Below are positions 45,957 through 59,195 of a stretch of 64,000 bases of DNA, one piece after another (the stretch's first letter is position 1; the number at the start of each line of letters is the position of its first letter). Where the stretch lies: positions 1,488,001-1,552,000 of the forward strand of contig JANUWI010000008.1 in the NCBI GenBank assembly GCA_025504975.1, given 5' to 3'. The notes beneath the pieces were generated by a model that saw only the letters and a list, made by a program, of their open reading frames with translations, was not told the origin of the DNA and searched no databases. The DNA is from Plenodomus lindquistii. Lineage: Eukaryota; Ascomycota; Dothideomycetes; Pleosporales; Leptosphaeriaceae. Both the position numbers and the translations under genes were made by a program.

Positions 45957-46982
45957 AAAAGTTTTTATATATCTATTTATAGCTAGTTAAAAATAGTATA
46001 AGCCTCTACTTTTTTATTACTAGTAATAAAGTAACTAGTAAGTAATTTAATTATTTACTTAGTAATTTAGAATTAATTTTTATATCTATTAGCTAGATAT
46101 TAGAGTTTAAAATCCTTTTTAACTAATTTAGAAGTACTACTCTATACTAGGGCTATATAAATATATTTAGTATAGTAGTAGTTAAAATTAATTTTTAATT
46201 AATTCTAGATTAATACTTTATATTATCTAAAAGTAAAGTTTTTACTATTTAATAATTTATAGATAGTAGAGATATATTAAAATAAGTATAGCTTATTAAT
46301 AATATAGAAAAAAGCTTTTAAAAGTTCTATTAAAAAGTTACGCTAGTAGCTATAAAAGGTTTTAGTAGAAAATAGAAATAAATCTAGATTTATAGTATAG
46401 TAAATATTCTTTAGTTTTCTTTTACTTTTACTTTTTAGAGAAGTAAGCTTAGTTTAAAAGGTAGTAATAACTATAGTAGAGTTTTCTAATATTAGTAGAG
46501 TATTTAATATAACTAAAAAAAGTTTAATATTAGTCTAACTTTATTTATTTTTAGTCTAGTTTAGCCTAACTATTTTTTAAATTTCTAATAAATAGTAAAT
46601 TTATAGTTTTTCTATAAAAGCTAGCTACTTTCTTCTTAACGTATAAAAAAGGTTTTTTATAAAAAAATACATATTAGCTATATTTCTAAGTCTACTAGAT
46701 TATTAATAGTTTATAAATTTCTATTTTAGCGCTACTAACGCGACTTTTCTAAAGGTAATTCTAATTATAAAGGATAGAAAATTTTAAACCTAAAAGTTTT
46801 AGTTAATTAGAGATTAAAGAAATCTAATTTTCTAATAATAGATCTATTATTATTAATAAAGGCTAGCTTACTACTAATAAAGGTTTAAAATAAAAGCTAG
46901 TTAATAAAAAGTAGAAATAATTATTTTAATAATTTATAATATTATTTAAGCTATTACTAGTAGTAATATACTTTTTTTATAA
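45957..46982 (-). mobile_element. G0 gypsy relic, internal fragment 5
   Basis: Continues the match to E1 (about 16,470-17,523) up to the right G0 LTR. Confidence 0.72.
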
Positions 46983-47412
46983 TATAATAGCTTAAGTAAT
47001 AGAAGTACTAAAAAAAATCTAAATTACTTTAAAAGTATATAGAAATACGTAATAATTAAAAAACTAAGTAATTTATATTTCTATAGATTTTATATAAAAG
47101 TATAAAAAAAGTATACTTTTACTAAGCTATAGAAAAAATATATTATATATATAATAGTTTAGAGATTTTTTATAGCTCTATTAGATTTTTCTAGTATTTT
47201 ATAAATCTAGCCTTTTTTCTGCTGCGTTAGTATATTTTTATTAGTAGAATAAAAATCTCTATATATATAGAGGCTGCGTTAATATAGATAGGCTTTAAAT
47301 AGTAGTTAAAATAGTTCTCTATTTCTAATAAACTATACTATAGAGATAGAGGTAGTTTATAAAAAGGTTTATAGCTAAAGTTATAATAGTAATATAATAT
47401 AGCTTTATTATA
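46983..47412 (-). repeat. Right LTR of old gypsy relic G0
   Basis: 430 bp, matching 4,291-4,713. The flanks gttat and tttat are similar but not identical, so a target duplication is not proven. Confidence 0.8.
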
Positions 47413-48526
47413 TTTATTATAAATATTAATAATAATATAAACTATAGTAGCTAGAAATAATAGATTAAACTATAATATACTTTATAAATAATTAGTATAT
47501 ATATATAAATAGCTTACTTTTATTAAAACTATACTAGAATTATATATACCTAGGCAATATTCTACTAATAATACTAAATAAAACTTTTTAAAAAAGCTTT
47601 ATAGAGTTTATATTATAGAATTTAGAATAAAATATAATTTTTTTATAATATACTATAGCTATTAATAGTATGTTGTATACTATATTATATTAATAATATG
47701 CTTATTAACTTCTATATAGAGATTATAGAGCTAAATTTAGAAAAAAAGTAATTATTTAGTTTATATTTAAACTATATATTTAAATCTTTTTTTAAAGTTT
47801 AAAGCTATAATTAAAATAGCTAGTTAATTTTATAATTAGTATAATATAGCTAATAAATTTTATAATAAGTATAATATAAACTATATTAGTATAATCTAGT
47901 ATAGTATATTTAACAAATATTACCTTAAGTTTATAGTAAAGTTTAATTATAATTAAAACTATAAAAAAGCGTAATATAAAAACTCTAGAGTTTTCTAAAC
48001 CTAATTCTAGTTAGTAGCTACTCTAAAAAAAGTATAGTATCTAAATATATATAGATATATAAATATATTATTCTAATAAAATATATTTTATAATAGATAA
48101 GATAGTAATAAGCATAGTTATTATAGCTTTAACGTAGAAAAAAGAATAAAACCTAGTCTAGTAAAGTAACTAGAAGTAAATAATATTTATATTAGAAATT
48201 ATTATAATAGAATAGGCTATTCTACTTTTTATTATTTTTAAAAGCTACTATTACTTTTTAAACTTATATAAAAAGAATAGTCTATTTAGAAATTAGATTA
48301 TTATAGTTATTAAAAATAACTAGCTAACTAATAAGTGTTAATTTTAGTATTTTAAGTACTTTAATATCTATACTAAAAGGCTTAGTATTAAAAAGTATAA
48401 GTTACTAATTATTAATAGCTATAAAAGCTATAATCTACCTAAATTCTAGTAATACTACTAGAAAAATAATAATAAATAGATTTTATAGATTAATAGTTTA
48501 TATAAATAAACAGTTTATTCTATTTT
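47413..48526. other. RIP-degraded sequence, identity unknown
   Basis: About 1.1 kb without frames or any match I can see in the window. Confidence 0.4.
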
Positions 48527-48943
48527 TATAATAAAGGTATATTCTATTATAATAAAAACATTTAGCTATAAAAGCTTTTTTATAACCTACCTCTATTTTT
48601 CTCTATATAAACTTATTAAAGATAAAAAACTATACTAACCTCTATTTAAACGTTTTCTATACTATACTAAGTTAAAATTCTATAGAGGTTTCTACTATAG
48701 TATTATCTACGTGCTAATATAGTATAAAGAAAAAAGAAGCTCTATAAAAATTTAGAACTACTACTAAATTCTATTTTATATAGCTTATTTTTTTATTAGA
48801 ACTATAAAAGTAAAACTTTTTTATATTTTTATATAAAGTTTATAGAGATATTTTTTATTTAGCTTTTTAATATATATATACATCTATATACTTAAATACT
48901 AATTTACGTATCTTTTAATACTCTATATTTCTAAGCTATTATA
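48527..48943 (+). repeat. Solo LTR of the E1/E2 family (417 bp, inverted relative to E1)
   Basis: Full-length inverted match to the E1 LTRs with a perfect 5-bp target duplication atttt (48,522-48,526 and 48,944-48,948) and no internal sequence. Confidence 0.82.
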
Positions 48944-50452
48944 ATTTTATACTAAAAATTAAGAATTTAAAGAATTAATTAGAATTATTTTTACTAGTAA
49001 CTTTTATACTTTCTATAACTTATTTCTCTATATTTCTTTACTAAATTTTATATTTATTTTATTTTAGTATAAACTAATAAATTTATAGCCTAAAATAGAT
49101 TAGTTAATTAAATATAGAAGTAAACTAGATAATTAAACTTTATAAAGTAAGTTTTTTAGCTAATATTAAAATAAAATAATATTACAATTTAGTAGGAAAA
49201 TATATTAAAATAAACTATAAAAAGTATAAAATTTACTAGTAATAATAATTCTAATTAATTTTAAAAATTATTTATGTTTAGTATAAATTATAGTAGACTA
49301 TTTATTCTATAGAGTATTTATTTATAAAGTATACTAGTAGCTTTTTTAGTTAGAAATTAGTTTTTTTTAATAAAAGATATAATAAGCTTTATACTAGCCT
49401 TAAATATACATAGTAAAGTTTATAAATATAAAAGTATAGTTAATTAAAATTAAAATAAGTTTAAAATTAACATTTAAATACTTTATTTATATAAATACTG
49501 TATTTATAAAGTATATTACTTTATATACTTTTTATTAAATTTAAAAATGTATATATAAAGTATACATACCTATATATTATATAATATAAACTACTAATTA
49601 TAACACTATATATATAAAAGTAGTAACTAATACTTCTAATAGTAATATATTATATTTAAACTAAAAAGATTAGTTAAGTTTATTATATAAATATAAATAG
49701 ACTAAGCTTATAGAAAATATAATAGTAATAAAAAGCTAGTTTATTTATATAAAGTATAAATGTTAACTTATTATATAGAAATGTATTTAACTATTTCTAG
49801 CTAGAAAGTACTTAAAGTAACTATAATACTCTATAATATATATCTAATACTAAATCTATAGATATTATTTTCTTTTACTAATATTAACTTTCTTTTAAAG
49901 TTTTTATTATGCTAGAAATAATTACTAAACTTCTTTTATTTATTATATTTATTCTAGTTTATTGTAACTATGTAATATTTTTTTCTTCTATAGATAATAT
50001 ATCTATAATATACTTTATATAAATTCTAGTATATAAAAAGTAAAGTAATATACATTTTTTAGGCTATAGTAATATTTAAAATATATTATTTATATTATAG
50101 TTTAAATAGAATAATTATATATATATATACTATATAATAGATTTAATAAAACTAATATACTATAGTTTATAGCCTCTATATTATATATAATAAAATAGAA
50201 AATGCTATAAAAAGTATATAGAAGTTTTACTATTTAATCTATTTATTTTTAGGTATATAGTAAAAATTATATTACAATTTTTACTAAAAATTCTAAATAC
50301 TAAAAGTAATAACTAGGAAAAATCTAGAATATCTATTACTATTTCTATTAAAAGTTAGTTTTAGTTAAAATTCCTTAATAATTAGATAAAAAAAATACTT
50401 TTTTAATTAATATTAATAGATTTATAGTATAAAACTTTAGATAGTTATATTA
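48944..50452. other. RIP-degraded sequence, identity unknown
   Basis: About 1.5 kb of AT-rich DNA with no readable motif. Confidence 0.4.
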
Positions 50453-51920
50453 TAGTAGCTTATTAATATAAAGTACTAAAAAGTAGTTAGAATAGTTTTA
50501 AACTATATAGAAATTAGCGTAGATTTTAAACCTACATAAATTATATTTTTATAGGCTTTTATACAAAAAAAATAAAAGAATTATAATATTATAGTTCTAT
50601 TAGAAGAATAACCTATATAGAATAGAATATAGTAGTAGTTATACGCTTTTATAAAGTTTATTTTTCTCTACTATATTAGTATATAGGTAATAAAAAAGTA
50701 GAAATTTCTATAAAATCTAAATCTAGTATAGTATAAAGAAAGTTTAAATAGAAATTAGTATAGTTCTATATTTTTAATAAGCTTATATAAAAAAATTTAG
50801 ATAGTTTATAATAAAGCTTTTATAGTTAGAGATTATTATTATAATAGAATATAGTTTTATAATATTACCTTTTACTTTTAATTAAATAGATCTATATTTA
50901 AGTACTTTCTATATATTTTTTATATTAAATTAATAGTATAATTATTATTTTATTAAAGTATATATAAGTTTCTATTTACAATTTATTAATTATTATTATA
51001 ATAACTACTAAATCTAGTAGTTATACTAGTAAAGTATAACAATTTTTTAAATATTATAACTTTTTATTATTTTTTATAATTTATACCTCTATTATATATA
51101 CTTTAAAACGATTTACTATTACTTTTAATACTTACGCTATATAGTTTTTATAAAAATACCTATTTTTATACCTTTAGGTATATATTTTTTAGTTTATTAA
51201 AGGTTTTATTTATACTTTTTCTACGCTTTGATTTATAATATATTAAACTTAATATATTTATTTATATTAGTAGGCTTATAAAAGTATACTAATTATATAT
51301 TTTTAAATAAAAAGTATAAACTATTAAGTACCTATTTTTTTCTACTAGTTTAAAACTTTTTTTTACTTTATTAAATATATATATATATAGAACTAGAATA
51401 TAACTAAATTATAGTAAAGTTTTATAATTTTAAAAGCTTTACTATATAAACTATACTAGCAAATAAAAATAAAGTAAAAAAGTTTAAAGCTTAGCTAGTA
51501 AATATAAAAGCTATAGCTAGTTTAGTTATAGAAATATTAGCTTTAATAGTATAAATAGTTACTATATAAATTACTTATTTTAGTATAACTAATATTATAC
51601 TAGTTAATAACTATATATAATAACAAAATTTATAGTTTATATAAAAAGGTTTTAAATTTATATAAAAAAAATAAGATTTTTTAAAAAATATAGTAGCTGT
51701 TACTACTATAATTTGTAGAGAAACTTTAGACTTTTAAAAAAAAAAATAAGTCTATTTAAAATTTTAATAAAAAGTTTTAAAGTATAAAAGTATTTAAAAC
51801 TTTATATTAGATATAGTATATAATACTTAAAATAGGAATATAAAAGTTAAAGAATTATAGTAGAAAATAAATAGATTTTAAAAAACTTCTATATTTATTA
51901 ATAATAGTTAGTTTACTAAG
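50453..51920 (-). mobile_element. E3: partial gypsy relic (LTR plus 1.05 kb interior), cut by E2
   Basis: A 412-bp LTR (50,453-50,864) of the E1 family is followed by interior matching E1 11,033-12,050. The match ends at gtttactaag, exactly where the LTR of inverted element E2 begins, so E2 inserted into E3. The rest of E3 is not found beyond E2. Confidence 0.75.
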
Positions 51921-52338
51921 TATAATAAAGCTATATTCTATTATAATAATAACCTTTAGCTATAGAAGCCCTTTTATAAGCTACCTCTATTTTTCTCTAT
52001 ATAAATTTATTAAAAATAAAAAAACTATACTAACTTTTACCTAAACTACTATTATACTATACCTAGTCTAGATTCTATATAAATTTTTACTTTACTATTA
52101 CCTACGTGCTAATATAGTAGAGGAAAAAAAAGAATTTTATAAAGGCCTAGAATAACTACTAAGTTCTACTCTATATAGCTTACTTTTTTAATAGAACTAT
52201 AAAAGTATAATTTTTTTATTTTTTTATATAAAGTCTATAAAAATATAATTTATTTAGTTTTTTAATTAACGCGTACTTTTATATACTTTTAAACTAATTT
52301 AAACGCTTTTTTATACTTTATATTTTTAAACTATTATA
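51921..52338 (+). repeat. E2 5' LTR (418 bp)
   Basis: Reverse complement of the E1 LTR family, from tataataaag to ctattata. Confidence 0.82.
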
Positions 52339-55300
52339 TTATAAATAAATTATTTTTTTACTAGTAACAGCCTATATAATATTACTAATTTATTTAAAAA
52401 AATTATTTAAATCCTCTAGTTAACTAGCCTCTAAAACTTTTTTAGTTCTAGCTCTAATTAATACTAATAGATCTATTAATAATTCTAAAACTAGACTTTA
52501 GAGATTTTTAGTTAACTAAAGTTTATAGATTTAGATTTTTATAGTATTATTAGCTTAAATTACTTTTTAAAAAGTTATATTAGATAGCGCTAAAGTAGAG
52601 ATTTAGTAACTACTAATAATCTAGTAGAATTAGAGATAAAGCTAATACCTATCTCTATTAATAGATAATAAATTCTGCTTTTTAAAAAATAAAAGGAAAT
52701 AACTAGCCTTTATAGATAGCTTATAAACTTATTAAATATCTAAAATATAGAAAATACCTAATACTAGCTAATTAAAAAATAATTAAAATTAAATAGAAGC
52801 TAGATTTATTTTAGTAGAATGTAGAAATTTACTAACTATAACTTTTAATAATACTATAGAAATAATAGCCTAGCTATACGCTAAGTTTGTAGCTTTATAG
52901 GCTAAAATAAAATTTATTAAAAAAAAAAAATTTTATTTAACTTTATTTTTAGACTTACTTTTATTTTTTACTAAAAACTTTTAAATTTATTAATATTACT
53001 AGTTAACTAAATTACTTTCTAAAGCCTTTTTTTATATTTTAAAAAAGCTATAATTATTAGAGCGTACTTTTTCTATTTCTAAACTATTAGATAGAAAAGA
53101 CTTTATTTTTAGATAATAAAAAGCTTTAATACTAAACTAATTTAAAATTAATAGTAACTACTACTATTCTAAACGTATTTATATAGTACTAGTTTAGAGT
53201 AGTATTTCTAGTCTAGCTAAAAAGTATTTTAAACTCTAATACCTATTTAATAATAAAGCTAACTACTTTTTTTTTATAAAAGCTATAATAGCTACGTTAA
53301 ATAGATACTTTATTATAGGTAATAAATAAGCTAAAGTATATAATACTTTTAACTAACTATATATAAAGAAAAATAAAACTTTTTCTATTTTTAAAGTATA
53401 TTCTTTAAGCTATACTATAAAAAAACGCGTACTATATTTAGAATAGATTTACTATATATAGATAAAAATAACTTCTAGCCTATATATTTCTAGTTAAAGT
53501 TTTAAATATACCTAGAATAACTTTTCTCTAGATATAATAAAGCACTTTACTACTTTTAATATAGAAAAAAAAAGCTATCTAAAGAATATATATTATTAGA
53601 AATTTTTTTATAATAGTACTACTAAGTTTTAAGCTAGAACTATAGTATAATTTAGTTTAAATACTTTTAGAATAGAGATTTTAGAAAATACTATACTATA
53701 TATAGCTTTTTAAACTTTTTTATAATTAACTATAGTACCTCTATAGTAAGTAATAGCTACTATAGCTTTTAAAAAGGTACTAGATAACTACTATAACTAT
53801 AGTAAATTAGAATACTATACTTATAAATATTTATTACTATAAATAAAAGAAATTATAATTAAATATTATTCTAACTAATATTATAACGCTACTAAAGTAC
53901 TAGATATAGAAAAAAATTAGATAGAAAATAAATAGTTTTAAAAGCATTATATTATTTAGAATTAAGTTAAAAGTATAACCTATTAAACTTTAATTTTTTA
54001 AAACTATTTTAAAGTTTCTATTTTTTTATATCTACTATTTTATATAACCTAGACGCAGGTATAAAACTACTATTACTTATTAATACTAGCGCCTAAAAAT
54101 ATCTTTTTTTAAATTTACGTATTATTTTTTTTTTTTACTTTAAACTAAAGTCTAAAAACTACCCTATCTAGTAATAGTTAGAGGGTTTAAAAACTAAATC
54201 TTTTTACTAGTTATAGAATATATCTATTTTTATATAATTATAGATAGATAAAAGATTCTAAATAATTTATTTATTATACTAGATCTAGAAGCCTAGGATA
54301 TAAATCTTAGAATATAATATATAAAAAGGTTTAAAATTCTACTAGATATAAATAGATTCTAGTTATAGTAGCTAGCTATTTACTTTAAAATCTATATCTT
54401 TACTTTATTAATTTTTATATAACTTTATTAAAAAATACTTAAAAAGTATGTTACTTTTAATATTAAAAAATAAAACGCTTTATTAAAACTAGACCTGCTT
54501 TAAAAGCTTTATAAAACCTTTTCTAGTCTCTAAATTACTATTATTTCTACTAATACCTTCTATTTTAATATAAAAAAAAAGTTTTTTACTACTAGTCTAT
54601 ATAAAATTAACTAGATTTTTAAAAACTATAATAGAGAACACGTCTAAAAAAATAACTATTTAATCTAGAATAAATCTTTTTTCTACTACTAGTAGTATTA
54701 GAACGTATTTAGTTTATTAGCTATAGAGAAACTACTAAAATACTAATTATATAACTATAAAATTATTTTAAATAAATTTCTATTTAATAACTTTAGCGTT
54801 TTATATAAGTAAAATACTAAAGACTTAGTAGCTATTAAAAAGTACGTCTAGAAAAACTTATAGAAAGAATTTATATAAACTAGTTATAGCCTTTTTATTT
54901 TTTCTATTTTCTATATCTATAAATCTAATAAGTTACTCTATATCTATATTAACTACTATAAATTTAACTAGTTTACCTAAAAAAACGCCTATTTAATTCT
55001 AAAAATAGATAACTTACTAATCTATTTAAGTAAAGCTAAAATCTTTACTAAATTTAATATTTAAATAGCTTTTAATTTAATCTATATAGATTTAAAGTTT
55101 AAATAATATATAACTTTCTATACCTACTATAAATTATATAAATATAAAGTACTTTTTTTTAGTTTTTATAATAGCCTCTCTATCTATTAAAAGTATATAA
55201 ATAATATATTTATAGATTACTTAGATAATTTCTATATTGCCTACTTAGATAATATTTTTATCTACTTTAAAAACGTCTAGAGCTACTAATAACACGTTAA

Positions 55301-58300
55301 GCTTGTTCTAGAAAAACTATAAAAAATAGAACTATAAGTAGTAATTAAAAAGAAAAAATTTATATTATTTAAACTAAGTATTTAGAATATATTCTAACTA
55401 ATAAAAAAAAAGAGGTAGATTTAAAAAAAATAAAACTATTTTATAACTAGAGCTAACCTACTACTATAATAGATATTAAGTTTTTTTTAAATTTACTAGA
55501 TTTTATAGATAATTTATTTCTAAATTTTTATAAGTAGCTAAGCTAATAATAGCTCTATAAAGTCCTTTAACTCTATTTATATAGAATAAAAATTACTAAA
55601 ATAGCTTTAAAAAGCTAAAGTTTTTATTTCTAGTAATTCTAGTTTTATACTACTTTAATTTTAATTATAATATAAAACTAGAAACTAACGCTTTAAATAG
55701 AGTAGTAGCTAGAATTATATTTTAAAAATACTTAGATAGTAAATAGTACTCTATAGCTTTCTATAGTAAAATACTTACTAGAGTAGAGCTTAATTAGAAA
55801 ATATATAATAAAAAACTATTTACTATTATTACTACTTTTAAAAAATAGAAAGCTAAACTAACTTTAGTTTAGTACTAAATCTAAATATACACTAGTAATT
55901 AATCTCTAGAGTATTTTATAAATATAAAAGTTCTAAATTAATAATAAGCTAACTAGGCTAAGCTTATAGCTTTTTTTTATTTTTAAATTAAATATACTTT
56001 AGGTAAAAGTAATAAACGCGTAGATATTTTTAGTTACTAAAAATAAAATATAAAGAATTTTAAAGTAGCCTAGTAAAATAACTACTTTTTAGTTTTTTTT
56101 AACTCTACTAGGTTATATAGCTATATTAACTCTAAACTAGTAAAGTAATATTTAGAGTTTTTTCTATAAATAACTATTACTTTTTTTTAACTAACTCTAA
56201 TAATATTGCTAGATTTTTTAGAACTAATAAAAGCTTTATAAAAAAAAACTAATATTTTTTTAAAAAAAAATGCTTTTTACTACTTTTTTAGTATTAAATA
56301 GATAATAGACTTTTTTTTTATAGTAACTATTTTTATATTTTTTTAAACTTTCTACTCTATATATAATTTAGTTATAAGGTATATAATTAAATATTAATAG
56401 TCTATTCTAGTACTATAAAAACTTACTAGTTACTTATATAATAATACTACTAGAAAAAAATAGAAGCTATTTATAAATAGTACGTGTGTAACTATATCGC
56501 CTACTAAAAATTCTATTTAAAATAGATTTAAATTTAGAAATTTTTTTATTTTTTACTAATTCTAAAGAAGCCTATTTAATATTTTATAATAAATTTTAAA
56601 TTTATCTTTAAAAACTAACATAGCTATAATTAGATTCTAGTAATTATTAATTAACTTTTTAAATAAATAATTATAATACTATACTATAAAATAATAACTA
56701 TCTAAAGCTTTATTTAACTATTTATATAATAAGTATATTAGTTTAAATATACTTTTAAAAGTATTATTTTAAACTATAAAGCCTAGTTTATTTTCTAATT
56801 CTAGTCTAAATTCTATTCTATTATAAGTACTAAAATATTACTTTTTACTATCTATTATTAATAAACTAATATCTAAACTAAAATTATAAATAAATATATT
56901 AACTAATATTTATAGCTATTTATAATATACTACTAGAATAACTAAAGTAAACTTTTTCTATTTATAGATTAAGCCTAGATAATACTTTTATACGTATTAA
57001 TAGAAATAGCTCTATACTAGCTTCTATATAGTTTTAAACTCTAATAAAGCTAGAACTAGTACTATTTAAAAGTAGCTAATTTTATTAAAAAATTTAATTA
57101 CTAGAAAGTTTATAATCTAGCTATTTAAATATATAATATTTAAAAATAAGCTAAAAAAAATATAGAAAAAGTATAAAACTAAATATATTCTACTATTAAC
57201 GCTTATTAATATTCTATTAACTAAAAAATTAGAGATAAAATTTTGTATTTTACTACTAATCTAATAACTATAAAACCTAGCTAAAAGTTATTTAAACTAT
57301 AAAAAAGTTTTTTTAAAGTTTTTAAATAGATTAAGTATTTTTATAGATTTTAATTTTTTTTAGGCTTTAAAATATATAATATATTTATATCTAATATTCT
57401 CTATAAAAATTCTAATAACTCTCTACTAGAATAAAAAGCTTTAAAGCTACTAGCTACCTTTATATAAAGTATAAAAAAATAAAAAGTTAAAAAAATTTAT
57501 ACTAGTAAATTTATTTAAAATAAATTTAAATATAAAGCTAGCTAGATAGAATATAATCTAGATCTAATCTAGTATCTAGCTTTTAACTTTATAGACTATT
57601 ACTATAAACTATAAAACCTTTACTAGAAGTATTTTAATTATTTAGAATCTTTCTAGGCACTATATAGATAGCTTTAGGTATAAAAAAAAATAGAATATAT
57701 ATTATAATTAGTTAATAATTATATTTTAAAAATTTAATAGTTTTTTTATTATTAATATATAAAAATTATAGCTAATATATAAAACTAGTATATAGTTTTT
57801 ACTAATAAAACTTTTAGCCTAGTAAACTAACTATTATAAATAGGTATAGAAGCTTTTTAAAACCTATTTATTAATTACTATAACTTTTTAACTTTTATTT
57901 TACTATTAGAGGCGTTATATATTTTATTTAATTTAAAGTTTTTAGTATTTTTATACTTTAAAAATTTTCTATTAGGCCTATAAATAGGCCTATGTTTTCT
58001 TTTACTACTAGAAAAATCTAAAGCTTTTTTAAAAAAGGTAGTAGCTAAAACTACTACGTTTTTCTAGAAAAGCTATATTTTCTAGTATAAATCTAAAACT
58101 TTATTATATAGGCTTTAAAGTTTTTATTATTAGATATAATAGTTTACTAGTATTATATTAGTTACGCTAAAGCTAGTAACCTATATAATTATTATTTATA
58201 CTATAAAAACTAATATTTTTATACCTAAACTAGCTATAGCTTTTATATCTACTAGTTTAGTTTTAAACTTTTTTATTTTATTTTTATTAGCTAGTATAGC

Positions 58301-58884
58301 CTGTATAGTAAAGCTTTTAAAATAATAAAGCGCTACTATAATTTAGTTATATTTTAGTTCTATATATATAGGTATTTAAAAAAGTTAAAAAAAGCTTTAA
58401 ATTTATAAAAAAAATTAGTTATTTACTAGTTTATACTTTTTATTTAAAAGTATATAATAAGTATACTGTTTAAGCCTACTAATTTTAATAAATATATAAA
58501 GTTAAATTTACTATAAAGCTAGGTCTAGATAGAGAGTAAATAAAAAACTTAATAGACTAAAAAATATATACCTAAAAATATAGAAATAGATATTTTTATA
58601 AAAACTATTTAGTATTAGTATTAAAAGTAATAATAAATAGTAATAGAGTACGTATAATAGAGGTATAAAGTATAAAAAGTAAAAAGAAATTATAATATTT
58701 AAAGAATTATTATATTCTACTAAAGTAACTACTAGATTTAGTAGTTATTATAATAATTATTAATAAATAGTAAATAAAATATTATATTTACTTTAATAAA
58801 ATAATAATTCTAGAATAGACTCTATATAAAGGTTATATAGAGGATATTTAAATATAAAACTATCTAATTTACAGTAAAAAGTAA

Positions 58885-59195
58885 TATAATAAAGCTATAT
58901 TCTATTATAATAATAACTTTTAGCTATAGAAGCCTTTTTATAAACTACCTCTATCTTTCTCTATATAAATTTATTAAGAATAGAAAACTATACTAATTTT
59001 TACTAGAACTACCTCTATACTATACCTAGTCTAGATTTTATAGAAATTTTTACTCTACTATTACCTACGTGCTAATATAGTAGAGGAAAAATAAAAACTC
59101 TATAAAAGTTTAGAACTACTACTAAATTCTATTCTATATAGCTTATTTTTTTAATAGAACTATAAAGGTATAATTTTCTTATTTTTATATATAAA
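58885..59195 (+). repeat. E2 3' LTR, truncated
   Basis: Matches the first 310 bp or so of the 5' LTR, then diverges abruptly near 59,195. The missing 105-110 bp are not seen further right. Confidence 0.75.

Larger units (their letters stand above)
51921..59195 (+). mobile_element. E2: RIP-degraded Ty3/gypsy, inverted copy of E1
   Basis: About 7.3 kb in opposite orientation to E1. The left LTR is 51,921-52,338 (418 bp); the right LTR starts at 58,885 and is cut short at about 59,195. Plus-strand translation shows an RT footprint (about 54,980-55,270, YLDN at 55,242-55,253) and an RNase H footprint (about 55,640-56,010, including an ETDAS-like start and a DHQSLEYF-like motif). No frame is intact. 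A purine run, cagtaaaaagtaa, precedes the right LTR at 58,872-58,884. Confidence 0.85.
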
